Source of the DNA: Halovenus salina
GTDB taxonomy: Archaea; Halobacteriota; Halobacteria; Halobacteriales; Haloarculaceae
DNA: 64,000 bases
NCBI RefSeq assembly: GCF_026410925.1
Contig: NZ_CP112974.1
Coordinates: 1-64,000 of the forward strand
Direction of reading: 5' to 3'
Both the position numbers and the translations under genes were made by a program. Every line of letters starts with the position of its first letter. Positions within the stretch are counted from its first letter, which is position 1. Shown here one piece after another: positions 47,566-56,288 of this stretch. The notes under the pieces are model-generated. The model was not told the origin of the DNA. It was given only the letters and a program-made list of their open reading frames with translations, and searched no databases.

Positions 47566-48540
47566 TCAGTCAGTGTAGTTGGTGCCAGGCGTGAGATCGT
47601 CTGGTCGCTGATCAGCAGGATACGAGACGGTTTGTGTACCGCACTCTCCGCAGGTGTACCGGCCTGGGTGCCGAGTTTCGTCACAGTGCTGAGCGTAGCC
47701 GACGCTGAAACAGCCGTTTGGACAGGCATAGACGACCTGTGGGTTGGTCCAAGAGATACTCTCGACATTACAGGTGCCGGGATCGAATGCTGTTGGTGTG
47801 TCTTGTCCATCACAGCTGACCAGCTTCGTGTCACACTCAGGGCACGAGTACCGCCAGGGATTCTTAATTCGTTTTGATCGCTGCTGGTAGCCCCACTCGG
47901 TACACCCGTTCGGACAGGCCAGCAGGTAGGGTGCTGACTGTGGCGTGTTCGTGTCGTTCCGATCGCCTTCTTGCTCCCACGGAATACTCGCCACGTCGCA
48001 AGTCCCAGGTTCAACTGCCGATGGATTTTCACCGGCGTCGTAGCTCACAAGCCGGGATTCACACTCCCCACAGGCGTACTTCCAGGGAAACTTGATCCGT
48101 TTGGATCGCTTGAGATACCCGCGCTCAAAACAGCCCGCTGGACACGCGAGCACGTAATCTGCATCGACCAGATCCTCACCTTCGTAGCGGGCGGTCGGGT
48201 CTGCTCCCGCTCGGCGGGCCGCGTCCTTCCACTCCGGGCCATGGGGCTGGACATCTCGTCCATATTGTGAGATCACATATGCGTGAGCTACTTCGTGCCG
48301 AACTGTGTCCTGCCAGTCAGCACTGAAATCGTCCTTGAACAGTCGGCGAGCGATGCGAATCCGATACTGGTCATCAGTACCCTCGCCGTCAGGCCCCTGA
48401 TAAACTTGACACGCACCAAGTTTCCGCTGGAAGGAGTCAGTCACGTCAATACGAAATGCGTCGCTAGGAAGCGTCTGGAAGTCCGCTCTGTCGAGCGTAG
48501 CTCTAATCTCCTCGGCCACGCGCGTCCGGTGATCGCCCAT
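47566..48540 (-). CDS. SprT-like metalloprotease with three zinc ribbons
   Basis: A 324-residue protein: SprT/Spartan-type domain with the zinc protease motif TVRHEVAHAYVIS (HExxH) near residue 83 and a downstream HGPEWK His. Three homologous zinc ribbons follow in tandem, each starting ACPxGC and ending with CxxC...VS (ACPAGCFERGYLKRSKR; ACPNGCTEWGYQQRSKR; ACPNGCFSVGYAQHCDE). SprT/Spartan enzymes degrade proteins crosslinked to DNA. Family members usually have one ribbon, so the triplication is odd. Operon partner genes encode DNA-binding folds. Confidence 0.88.
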   Translation of the reverse strand: MGDHRTRVAEEIRATLDRADFQTLPSDAFRIDVTDSFQRKLGACQVYQGPDGEGTDDQYRIRIARRLFKDDFSADWQDTVRHEVAHAYVISQYGRDVQPHGPEWKDAARRAGADPTARYEGEDLVDADYVLACPAGCFERGYLKRSKRIKFPWKYACGECESRLVSYDAGENPSAVEPGTCDVASIPWEQEGDRNDTNTPQSAPYLLACPNGCTEWGYQQRSKRIKNPWRYSCPECDTKLVSCDGQDTPTAFDPGTCNVESISWTNPQVVYACPNGCFSVGYAQHCDETRHPGRYTCGECGTQTVSYPADQRPDDLTPGTNYTD

Positions 48541-48656
48541 CTACCATACTCTCGACTGGTAGCAATGATCAGTCTCACGGTCTACTACACTCTTGACCTC
48601 CTCCACCCCCTGAAGGACGTGGAATCCGGCCATCGGATTTCCGCCGAGTGTGGCGA

Positions 48657-49505
48657 TCAACTATCGCTAGACCCGTATCCGTCGGCAGCTCGCTGGAGAT
48701 CGAATGCGAACTGGTCGTCAAACTTCTCAAGTCGCTTGGGATGGACAGCGTCACCGAGTACTTCCAGCAGTCGATTCATCTGTTCGTTTGTGAACGAGAC
48801 TTCGTATTTCAATTCCGTCTGTGGCTCCCAGTACTGTGGAAAATTCGGCAGATCTTGTTTGAGCGGGCGTTCGAGTGAGCGTAGAAACGTCAGATCTTCT
48901 CTGGTATCCGGCGAGTCGAGTAGTCGTTCGAGCAGTGTGATGCCAGCCTCCGGGTCAGCAAACGTAACGTGTTTCAGAATGCCCATCGCCCAGGGTTCAC
49001 TCTCTGTGTCAGTCTGGTCAACGACCCGATCCAGAACCGCCCTGTCAGAGTGCCCAACTGCCCAGCCAACTGCTGCTGCTGATTCCCACCCCCATTCGGT
49101 GTCTGCGTCGATAGTAATCTCCATGAGATAGTCGACGACCCACTCGGGGATGGCGTCGGGTCCCTGATTGATTCGGGTACGAATTACATATCGGGCGACG
49201 ACATTGGCGAGTATCTGTGAGCAGTGGTGGTCATCGACTCCTGGTGGATACGCATCGGTACACTCCCGAAGAAATGTCCAATCAGTCTCTCCACTCTCGT
49301 CTGTTGTGGCAGTATCCACTAGGTCGATTACTCTCGGACGGCGTTCTTTCGTCACCTCACGATACCGGCTGCCACCCCCGCGTTCGAGTGCCGTTGCGAC
49401 CGATTTGTCCCACGCAGCTAGCAGCGTGTATACGTCGGTCTGATTACCAGATGTCGTCTCTTCCAGCGCGTTGGTCAAGGGAGCAATATCGCGTGGCATT
49501 GTCAA
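48657..49505 (-). CDS. Helical-repeat protein of unknown function
   Basis: A 282-residue, mostly alpha-helical protein with HEAT-like segments (AAAVGWAVGHSDRAVLDRVV, MGILKHVTFADPEAGITLLE). Acidic, no catalytic or zinc motif. Second gene of the minus-strand operon, eight bases after the pRiA4b-type gene. A scaffold role is inferred only from fold impression. Confidence 0.6.
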   Translation of the reverse strand: MTMPRDIAPLTNALEETTSGNQTDVYTLLAAWDKSVATALERGGGSRYREVTKERRPRVIDLVDTATTDESGETDWTFLRECTDAYPPGVDDHHCSQILANVVARYVIRTRINQGPDAIPEWVVDYLMEITIDADTEWGWESAAAVGWAVGHSDRAVLDRVVDQTDTESEPWAMGILKHVTFADPEAGITLLERLLDSPDTREDLTFLRSLERPLKQDLPNFPQYWEPQTELKYEVSFTNEQMNRLLEVLGDAVHPKRLEKFDDQFAFDLQRAADGYGSSDS

Positions 49506-49513
49506 TTACTCAT

Positions 49514-50065
49514 TCATTTTTCGGGATACTGCGGTGGTGCATCGCCTTGTTTGTCGACAATAACCGGCTCGCCATCCAGTGACCCCTCTCGGATTTCCTC
49601 TACTTCAATGTGATGTTCCCAGCCGTCACCGAAATCGAACTCGTAGAACAGGGACTGAGATTCGATAAGATCGAGTTCGTCGATAGTGGTTTCAGCGGCA
49701 TTCCGCTCTTCAGGTGGGTTCTTCCGAAGATCTCGAAACGTGTCTCTGGTTTCCTCGGAGACATCGTCGGGGATCGCGTGTTCGAGAAAGCGGTCGATCT
49801 GCTCGTCATCCATGGGAGGCCAACTCTGCTCACCGCTATACATCTCTGGATGGGCGTAGCTTCGAATCGAGATTCCGTGTTCGTCGCGGAGAAGAAACTC
49901 GTAGGCGTGGGTATCCCGTCGCTCAAACGCATCGAAGATTGCTTCGTGAACGTCGGTCAGCGTGTGCGATCCATCGACTTCGATGTCGCGCCAGACTTCG
50001 GTTTCAGGTTCGAATTCCAGCGGCGGGTTCGGATGTAGCCACACCCGGAAGCGGTAGCTGGTCAT
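49514..50065 (-). CDS. Plasmid pRiA4b ORF-3 family protein
   Basis: Start set at MTSYRFRVWLHPNPPLEFEP (50065). The 183-residue product has the hallmarks of the pRiA4b ORF-3 family: an N-terminal YRFRVWL...WRDIEV strand pair, HTLTDVHEAIFDAFERRDTH and FYEFDFGDGWEHHIEVEEI near the end. The family is common on plasmids and near mobile DNA, function unknown. First gene of the six-gene operon; the 417 bases upstream (50066-50482) hold its promoter and no other gene. Confidence 0.85.
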   Translation of the reverse strand: MTSYRFRVWLHPNPPLEFEPETEVWRDIEVDGSHTLTDVHEAIFDAFERRDTHAYEFLLRDEHGISIRSYAHPEMYSGEQSWPPMDDEQIDRFLEHAIPDDVSEETRDTFRDLRKNPPEERNAAETTIDELDLIESQSLFYEFDFGDGWEHHIEVEEIREGSLDGEPVIVDKQGDAPPQYPEK

Positions 50066-50850
50066 ACTTCTTCTTTCGCGTCCAATCTTGTAGGTATTCC
50101 CCATGCGGGATGGATAGTTGACCGAACTCCTGGTTCTGTGGTGTCGCCTTCTGCCACGATATGTTCGTGGAGATCAAGGATGAGTTCGAGAGGGGTATGC
50201 GAGATTGTCACCTCTCTGGCTTTCTCACGCCCCCCGTTAACCGTTTCGCGGCCTAGGCCTCCTTATTACCCATTCACAGTTCCACCGTCGTTCTGAGATT
50301 TTCTGTTGTTTCTATAAGGTCAGAATTTGCGGCAAGAAGATATATCGTCATGTGGTGTATGAAAACCAAGTTCTACTGCAGTCCTGCGATTTTCTCGGGA
50401 AATACGGTGTGTGTAGCCACTCGTGCTTAACGTAGTAAGACTAAGTGGTTATGAGTACAAGCCCGCCCTCCGGTCAGCACGAATGGTCCATCTCGCTCAG
50501 CTCGACGCTCCTCCCCGGAAAGACGGTCTCGAAGCAGCCATTCAGGATCGAATGGCCGATCTTGACTCCCGAAAGTACCGGAGGAACAACGCCTACGTCC
50601 TCCGGCTGTTCGCCAAATGGTTGCAACGAGAGCGTGGCGTTGAGACAGTCGAGGCAATCGACAGTCAGGACCTTCGCCAGTTTGCCCCCGCATTGCGAGA
50701 GTCCTTGATGACGAAGAATCGGACATCAACGCCGGCAGTACCATCACGTAGTATTACGACTACGTCGCTGCCTGGGTTTGATGCAGCGTGTCATAGAATC
50801 AGTCTCACCCGGTCAGTTGAGCGGGGGTTGACCGGTGATAGCAGTCGGGT

Positions 50851-51210
50851 TCAGGGAGTAAGTCCTAGTGAGACACGAATGGCATCCTCAACGTCGTCCA
50901 TCTGTGACTGTGAGAGTTGCCCGTACTTTTGCGTGATTCGTGCGCTGATGTCAACAGTACGGATCTGGTCAAGCTGGACATGTGAATCCATCTGTAATTC
51001 GGGCATCGAGCCGGGGAGATTCACGTGAAACGGATATCCGGTGTGTCCTTTCGATATCGGCGCAATAATTGTTGTCGGTGAATGCTGATTACCCATATCG
51101 TTTTGAATCACCACCGCGCGACGGGATTTGTATATTTCACTCCCGCGTGTATCCTCATCGTGTTTGCCGCCGAGATCAACTCTCACGACATCACCTCGCT
51201 GGATATTCAT
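50851..51210 (-). CDS. PemK/MazF-family toxin (mRNA endonuclease)
   Basis: A 119-residue MazF/PemK-fold protein: MNIQRGDVVRVDLGGKHDED, RGSEIYKSRRAVVIQND with the conserved Arg-rich strand, SPTTIIAPISKG and the C-terminal LDQIRTVDISARITQ. These are the family's typical blocks; such toxins cleave RNA at short sequences. It starts on the antitoxin stop (ATGA overlap), the usual antitoxin-first order. Confidence 0.92.
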   Translation of the reverse strand: MNIQRGDVVRVDLGGKHDEDTRGSEIYKSRRAVVIQNDMGNQHSPTTIIAPISKGHTGYPFHVNLPGSMPELQMDSHVQLDQIRTVDISARITQKYGQLSQSQMDDVEDAIRVSLGLTP

Positions 51211-51443
51211 TCGTTGCTGGGCGGATCACCGAGATGGTCGTTTGCCTCCCTGCTGACCGCAGACCACGTCTCATTCACGTCAGCAGCGTGGGACGCGTTC
51301 TCCTGATACGCCGCCGCTAGTTCCTCCTCCGTCGGGTCCATCTCTTCATCGATTGTCTCCTGGACGAGTTGTGAAAGATTAATACCCTGGTTTTCAATCC
51401 ACTCGGATTGGTCCTCGCGGATGGTGATGTTTTTCCGCTCCAT
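51207..51443 (-). CDS. RHH-type antitoxin of the PemK pair
   Basis: Start set at MERKNITIREDQSEWIENQG (51443). The 78-residue product has an N-terminal ribbon-helix-helix strand and helix, and an acidic C-terminal tail (EEELAAAYQENASHAADVNE) fit to cover the toxin. Translated just upstream of and overlapping the toxin. RHH antitoxins normally repress their own promoter, here in 51444-51582. Confidence 0.88.
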   Translation of the reverse strand: MERKNITIREDQSEWIENQGINLSQLVQETIDEEMDPTEEELAAAYQENASHAADVNETWSAVSREANDHLGDPPSNE

Positions 51444-51900
51444 AATAGTGTGTATTGAATGTGTATAGATAAGTCTTCTGTCGATCACCATGAGAATATA
51501 TTGATGGTCTGGCTGACTGGTAGTCGATGTACACCCTGTATTGACCGCTGAGAAGGTGTGAGATTTATTCTCTGACAGGATCTTTGATGAGCTGTCTGCG
51601 ATCAGTATCTCAACCGCAACCCAGCCAGGACAGAGACAGCCACCGAACCACTTCCCAAAGTCTCGACAGACCCAGACCGACAGTTCTGGAGTGACCGAGA
51701 ACGCGACGCAATCTGTGCAACGACAGACCGTCTTGTTGGCGCCGCGCTCAAAAATTCAGTCAATCGAGTTGCTCATCAAGCCTTTCGCTTTCTGGTGTGC
51801 TTGTTGCTTCTGACCCGTCGTCAGTCATGTGCCCGTGTATTCACGCATCGAGCGTATCGAACAGTTCGCGGTCGCTGTCGTCGTCGGTCGGACTCATAGA

Positions 51901-52245
51901 TTACACCTGCCCATCGTTCTCGAGTAATTTCCGGAGCGTAACGCCCTCGAGCTTGTAACACAACTCGGCGATGTCGCTCTCCTCGTTAAGCTCATACATC
52001 GTACTGTGGCCGTCGTTTGTTGCACGACTCTCTTCGATTACGCCGAGTTCAAGCAGGTCGTCAAGGTGATCGTAGACGGTCGTCCGGCTGACATTGGCCT
52101 GCCGACTTACATCACTCACACTGAGATCGCGTCCGCGTTCGGCGACAAAGACGCTCACAAGTTTCGTTCTCGCCGGCGGGCCAAACAGCGCCATTAGTGG
52201 TGCGTCGTCAGGATAACTGGTCGAATCTTCGGCGGTGGTTGACAT
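51901..52245 (-). CDS. Winged-helix regulator
   Basis: Start set at MSTTAEDSTSYPDDAPLMAL (52245). A 114-residue winged-helix protein: LFGPPARTKLVSVFVAERG, HTH LSVSDVSRQANVSRTTVYDH, wing and ELNEESDIAELC. Haloarchaeal type of ArsR-like regulator. Two very short acidic frames (MSPTDDDSDRELFDTLDA and one starting MTDDGSEATSTPES) follow downstream on the same strand at 51760-51898; they may be remnants rather than genes. Confidence 0.75.
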   Translation of the reverse strand: MSTTAEDSTSYPDDAPLMALFGPPARTKLVSVFVAERGRDLSVSDVSRQANVSRTTVYDHLDDLLELGVIEESRATNDGHSTMYELNEESDIAELCYKLEGVTLRKLLENDGQV

Positions 52246-52462
52246 ATCAATAAGTATTCGCGGGAGAGTCTTAATTGTTGTATAGATTCGACGCCCTTGT
52301 TCACCCAATTGGACAGGTGTGAATATTCAGAATGCGTAGAATTCTCATACAGAGGAGCAGGAGATCAAAAGTGGGTTTCGCCTTGATACTACTGGAAGAG
52401 CCTTTAATTTCCGCGCCAACGCCAGAAGTCATATCATGAATTATCTATAATTCATAAATAGG

Positions 52463-52975
52463 ATGGCGCACTCACCCTCACGGTCGGGTCAACCACCGAT
52501 TCAGCAACTCCAGACGGTGGCCGACCTCCTCGAAACCCCGACACTCGCTCGTCTGTACGCCCACCTCTTACAACACGGCCCCGTCACAGTGTCCGAGATT
52601 ATCGACGATCTCGAAATCCCACAGGGGACTGCCTACGACTACGTGCAGAACCTCGAAACAGTTGGTCTAGTCCAAAAAACCACTGAGCAGCGTCCCTACG
52701 AGTACGATGCTGAGTCACTTGCACTCACCCTCTCTACCGATGGCGAAACCCAGACGATCACACCAGCACTCATTGCAGCCGTTGCCCGACGGGATGAAGA
52801 CGATGATATCGACGTCTACATCGATCGACATGGTCTTGACGGGCTCGCTGTCGCCCTCGAGTACGCCTACGAGTACGTTGATGGGACGGTCAACCATCGG
52901 ATTGCAGCCCGGGAACTCGACCTCTCGCCGCTTGAAGCCGAGATCATCCTCCAGGCTCTAGAGAGGGTGTCATAG
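52463..52975 (+). CDS. HTH regulator, last 12 codons displaced by an IS
   Basis: A 170-residue protein, MAHSPSRSGQPPIQQLQTVA with HTH VTVSEIIDDLEIPQGTAYDYVQ (region ~45-66) and a C-terminal domain (LAVALEYAYEYVDGTVNHRI). It now ends ALERVS because the IS end supplies a TAG. Removing the IS (one CTAG copy kept) restores ...LQALEPIASEYADTAA and a TAA at about 54080. Only the tail is lost, so activity may survive. Confidence 0.82.
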   Translation: MAHSPSRSGQPPIQQLQTVADLLETPTLARLYAHLLQHGPVTVSEIIDDLEIPQGTAYDYVQNLETVGLVQKTTEQRPYEYDAESLALTLSTDGETQTITPALIAAVARRDEDDDIDVYIDRHGLDGLAVALEYAYEYVDGTVNHRIAARELDLSPLEAEIILQALERVS

Positions 52976-54032
52976 AACTCTTCTCACACCGTGATGATCG
53001 TACTTCCCGGATTGTCTCCGCGTTCGTAGTTGGTGATTGCGACGACGAGACGAAGGCACAGAGCAAGAAACACTTGCGCTCGTGCGTGGACGCGGCCTCG
53101 GGCGTGCGTTCGCCCGAGGCCGCAGTCCTTCACTGATTCGTTGGTTCGTTCGACTCCAGTACGGCGGTTGTATGTCTCATCCAACGTGGACTGCTTCAGC
53201 TGAACGTCCTCGCTGTGTTCCTCGATGCGGTCTTCGATCCTGTACTCGATGTCTTTCGGATCGTCGGTGTTTCGCGCGTTGTACGGGGCGACTGGCACGA
53301 CCCCTGCGGCCAGCAGGTGGTCGTGCCAGTCCAGCGTGTCGTAGGCGCTATCACCAATCATCCACCTCGGCTTGGTGACGGCGAGCGCGTCACGCGTGAC
53401 GCGCATCGCCGTCTCCTCTGGCGCTTGTTTGCTCTCGGTGAACTCGGCTGCGATCGGGATCTTTTGCCCGGTCGAGACGATCGTACAGCCGTAGCCGTAG
53501 TAGTACTCGTCGTCGGTTGGATCGTAGCACTTCGACGCGTCTTGATCGGCAGGCATCGCCCTCACGTCCGTTGAATCAATGCAGTAGGTCAAGTCGAGCA
53601 GGCCGCGGACGGCGGCCTGCTCGACGAAGTGATCGAACACCTCGTCAACGACGTGTTCGAGGTCAGTGAGGAAGCGATCGACCGCGTCTCGTGACGGCGG
53701 TCGATCGAAGCCACAACTGAGCCAGACAACTGTGTTGGTCAGTTCTCGCGCAACCGGACGAATCCCGTAGATGTCTTTGTAATAGCAGTGCAGAAAGCCA
53801 CGCATCAGTTCGGATGGTTCATGGTCTCGTGTTCGCCCCGTCTGCGCCGGGGCGAACACGTCAAACTCCTTGAGAAACTCGAAGGAGAGATGTTCAAACA
53901 GCGCGAGCGTCTCTGTTTCCACGACATTGAAGAACGACTCTACCGTAGAATTCTCTTGCAGGGTCGCTGGGCTCATACCACCTCAGCGTTCACCCTGCTT
54001 TCTGGTATGTAAACTGTTCTATGACACCCTCT
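52962..54032. mobile_element. 1071-bp insertion sequence with CTAG target duplication
   Basis: Inverted ends AGAGGGTGTCATAGAAC at 52962-52978 and inverse at 54016-54032, 17 bases, perfect. CTAG is duplicated at 52958-52961 and 54033-54036. One transposase gene fills it. The IS5-like enzyme and 4-bp CTAG-type target agree with IS5-family behaviour. The uninterrupted target gene can be reconstructed exactly. Confidence 0.93.
52984..53976 (-). CDS. IS5-like DDE transposase
   Basis: A 330-residue transposase, apparently intact. Catalytic blocks: first Asp in YCIDSTDVRAMPAD, second in RWMIGDSAYDTLDW, Glu in NRRTGVERTNESVKDCG. The N-terminal domain (VFAPAQTGRTRDHEPSELMR) is typical of IS5/IS1182-like haloarchaeal elements. 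With perfect ends and a clean target duplication, the element was probably active recently and may mobilise related end sequences elsewhere in the window. Confidence 0.9.
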   Translation of the reverse strand: MSPATLQENSTVESFFNVVETETLALFEHLSFEFLKEFDVFAPAQTGRTRDHEPSELMRGFLHCYYKDIYGIRPVARELTNTVVWLSCGFDRPPSRDAVDRFLTDLEHVVDEVFDHFVEQAAVRGLLDLTYCIDSTDVRAMPADQDASKCYDPTDDEYYYGYGCTIVSTGQKIPIAAEFTESKQAPEETAMRVTRDALAVTKPRWMIGDSAYDTLDWHDHLLAAGVVPVAPYNARNTDDPKDIEYRIEDRIEEHSEDVQLKQSTLDETYNRRTGVERTNESVKDCGLGRTHARGRVHARAQVFLALCLRLVVAITNYERGDNPGSTIITV

Positions 54033-54163
54033 CTAGAACCAATCGCTAGTGAGTACGCTGACACGGCTGCATAATAGTCTCGACGACGCTCTACGATCTT
54101 CGACCACTCGTACTTTGAGAAGCGAGTGGTTATTAGTACGATACAGCCTTCAGAGAAACACGA

Positions 54164-55255
54164 ATGGTCCATCTCGCTCAGATCGACGCTCCTCCCCGGG
54201 ATGACGGTCTCGAAAAGGCGATCCAGGACCGACTCGCCGATCTCGATTCGGGCAAGTACAAGCGCAACAACGCACACGTGCTACGACTCTGTGCTGAGTG
54301 GCTGCGACGAGAACGTGGTGTGAACAGAGTCGAAGAGATCACCAGTCAGGACCTTCGCCAGTTTGCCCGTGCACTGCGAGAGTGTATGGACGACGAAAAG
54401 TCGAATATCAACGCTGGCAGTACCGTCACCCAGTACTACGACTACGTCGCTGCCTGGCTGGGATGGGCTGTACGTGACCAGTACCTCGACCGCAACCCTG
54501 CCAGAACAGAGACAGCCACCGAACCACTTCCCGAAGTCTCGACCGACCCAGACCGACAGTTCTGGAGTGACCGAGAACGTGAGGCTATCTGTGCAACCAC
54601 AGACCAGCTCGTCGACGTTGCACTCGACAATCCCGATGAACAGGCCCGTCGGCAAGCCTACCGTGACCGCGCGCTCGTCTATCTGCTGGCCTACAGTGGG
54701 TGTCGCGGTGCAGAGATTGCTGCCGTCAACGACGATGAGAAACGCAATGGCCTCCGCTGGTCAGACCTGAATCTCGACGACGGCATCATATCCGTGTACG
54801 GGAAAAGCCGCGAGTGGGAGGAAGCACCCCTGTTCGAGCCAGCGATTGAACCACTCCGGCGCTGGAAGCAACTGCTCAATCCCGTGGGCGATGACTGGCC
54901 CGTGCTGCCGACAATGCACCTCCCCACACTCTATGGAGAACTACCGACCGATGTCAAGACATCACCAGACACCGTCTGGGATGATCTTCGAGATCACGAG
55001 TTGTGTCCTCCGTCGTTGGGTACCGACGGCGTCCGCCGAATTGTGAAACGTCTTTGCGCAGACTCTCAGTACGAGTTTGCCACGCCACTCAAACCCCACG
55101 GCGCACGTCGTGGGCTTGGCGACACGCTCTACCGAGAACAGGCTGAGCTCGCACAAGATGCGCTCCGACACAAAAGCATCGAGACGACCCACGAATCCTA
55201 CAGCGAAGAACGAACTCGGCGGGTGAAAGAACGCGGTGACGAACTCTTCGAGTAG
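54164..55255 (+). CDS. Tyrosine recombinase/integrase
   Basis: A 363-residue integrase. SAM-like core-binding N-terminal half (ADLDSGKYKRNNAHVLRLCA), then catalytic residues in order: Arg in YSGCRGAEIAAV, Lys in YGKSREWEEAP, HxxR in KPHGARRGLGDT, His in LRHKSIETTHE and Tyr in SYSEERTRR. All five are present, so it should be active. Its upstream 30 bases closely match those before the pseudogene copy at 50483, showing a local duplication. No tRNA or obvious attachment site adjoins it. Confidence 0.92.
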   Translation: MVHLAQIDAPPRDDGLEKAIQDRLADLDSGKYKRNNAHVLRLCAEWLRRERGVNRVEEITSQDLRQFARALRECMDDEKSNINAGSTVTQYYDYVAAWLGWAVRDQYLDRNPARTETATEPLPEVSTDPDRQFWSDREREAICATTDQLVDVALDNPDEQARRQAYRDRALVYLLAYSGCRGAEIAAVNDDEKRNGLRWSDLNLDDGIISVYGKSREWEEAPLFEPAIEPLRRWKQLLNPVGDDWPVLPTMHLPTLYGELPTDVKTSPDTVWDDLRDHELCPPSLGTDGVRRIVKRLCADSQYEFATPLKPHGARRGLGDTLYREQAELAQDALRHKSIETTHESYSEERTRRVKERGDELFE

Positions 55256-55838
55256 TTAGTACTACTTCTCTTAGGTGAGCGATTGTTGGTAGAGAGTAGG
55301 TGGGCGATTTCGCGGTGACGTGCGCTCAACTGCGCGACTTAGAAGCCGGGTACATTCGTCTTTAGCTACGCTGGACAAGCCGTGTGAAGGCTGCTCTGGC
55401 AGAGTACTGAATCGGTGTAACAGCTGTTCATATCAGACGGCAAGATGGGTTTCGCCCGTCCGGAATCTGAATCTGGATCTATTACGCCGCTGTCTTCCGA
55501 TTGGAGCGTTAGCTAAAGACGATTACCTAGTATTAAATTATAAATAATATGCGAATGAATGTCTAGGCGTCCTCGCTTGCCACCATGAGGACACCCCCCT
55601 ACCCCGTCGTTGATTGCCCACTTTCGGGGCAATTTTTGAAAACTGCTCATGAGTAGAGAGTTGTTGGTGACATCATAGCGCAGTTTTGAGGATGATCTGG
55701 AGTGCTTCATTACTCATAAAGACTAGCAGGGAGTGGTGTGCGACCCGTTCTATGACAGCCCCTGCTCAGTAGATGAGGGACAGACGCTGATCAGAGCGGA
55801 ACATCTATTCATCAGCCATCGCAACGCTGGAATCAGTC
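55256..55838. other. Non-coding stretch with an inverted-repeat element
   Basis: No supported gene. Contains inverted pair TCGTCTTTAGCTACGCT at 55356-55372 and AGCGTTAGCTAAAGACGA at 55505-55522, alike except for one base gap, making a ~167-bp MITE-like unit. At 55747-55760 GTTCTATGACAGCC resembles the inner end of the IS at 52962, probably an IS remnant. Confidence 0.5.
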
Positions 55839-56288
55839 ATGCATATCTCCAACGACTTGCTGTGTTTGTATTCGGCCACTATAACTGAGGAGGACGACAC
55901 ATATACGATTGAAGTGCCGAAGCGCGAGGTCGAACGCGGGAACATCCAGCGTGGAGAAATATACCGGGTGGCGCTTTTGTCTTCCATAGCCGATGCTCCC
56001 CCAGCAACCGGTGAACCGTCACCGGGCGAGTCAGCTGAACCCACGTCTGCTCGCCAGCACGGTGAACGAACACACGACCTACCTGTGTCGGAGGGGGAGA
56101 CACGTGAGGTTGAGATTGAAGGCCTCGGTGACCAAGGCGATGGGATTGCGAAAGTCGAACGCGGCTATGTCCTGATCGTCCCAGAGACAGACATCGGTGA
56201 CCGAGTGACCGTCCGTCTTCAACAAGTGCAAGAGAATGTCGGATTTGCTGAGGTCATCGAACGTCATCACGACGTCTCTACCCAGTGA
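55839..56288 (+). CDS. TRAM-domain protein
   Basis: A 149-residue protein. The N-terminal part (LYSATITEEDDTYTIEVPKR, REVERGNIQRGEIYRVALL) has the pattern seen in haloarchaeal TRAM proteins; the C-terminal TRAM domain has EVEIEGLGDQGDGIAKVERG, VLIVPETDIGDRVTVRLQQV and GFAEVIE. TRAM proteins bind RNA and may act as RNA chaperones. It stands alone, followed by the gene-poor region. Confidence 0.88.
   Translation: MHISNDLLCLYSATITEEDDTYTIEVPKREVERGNIQRGEIYRVALLSSIADAPPATGEPSPGESAEPTSARQHGERTHDLPVSEGETREVEIEGLGDQGDGIAKVERGYVLIVPETDIGDRVTVRLQQVQENVGFAEVIERHHDVSTQ

Larger units (their letters stand above)
50784..51582. mobile_element. 799-bp transposon-like unit carrying a PemK-type toxin-antitoxin pair
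   Basis: Left end CAGCGTGTCATAGAATCAG, right end (inverse) GATCCTGTCAGAGAATAAA; the two align without gaps, about 20 of 26 bases alike, through TCTCAC. A 7-bp duplication TTTGATG flanks it (50777-50783, 51583-51589). It sits inside an integrase pseudogene whose sequence resumes across it. Contents are only the toxin and antitoxin, no transposase. The end core GTGTCATAGAA is shared with the IS at 52962-54032, which could supply transposase in trans. Confidence 0.8.
50483..51745 (+). pseudogene. Tyrosine integrase pseudogene, split by a TA-bearing insert
   Basis: The 5' piece (50483-50776) encodes MVHLAQLDAPPRKDG... closely matching the N-terminus of the intact integrase at 54164. A frame change after LRES is followed by in-frame stops. 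The 3' piece (about 51590-51745) matches the stretch DQYLDRNPARTETATEPLPE to REREAICATTDQL of the intact gene, then ends. Between them lies the 799-bp TA element, flanked by TTTGATG. So an integrase duplicate decayed, received the insert, and lost its catalytic half. Confidence 0.85.

Noticed and set aside
51760-51898. Two tiny acidic minus-strand ORFs (18 and 22 codons)
   Set aside because: Too short to support; most likely remnants next to the integrase pseudogene.
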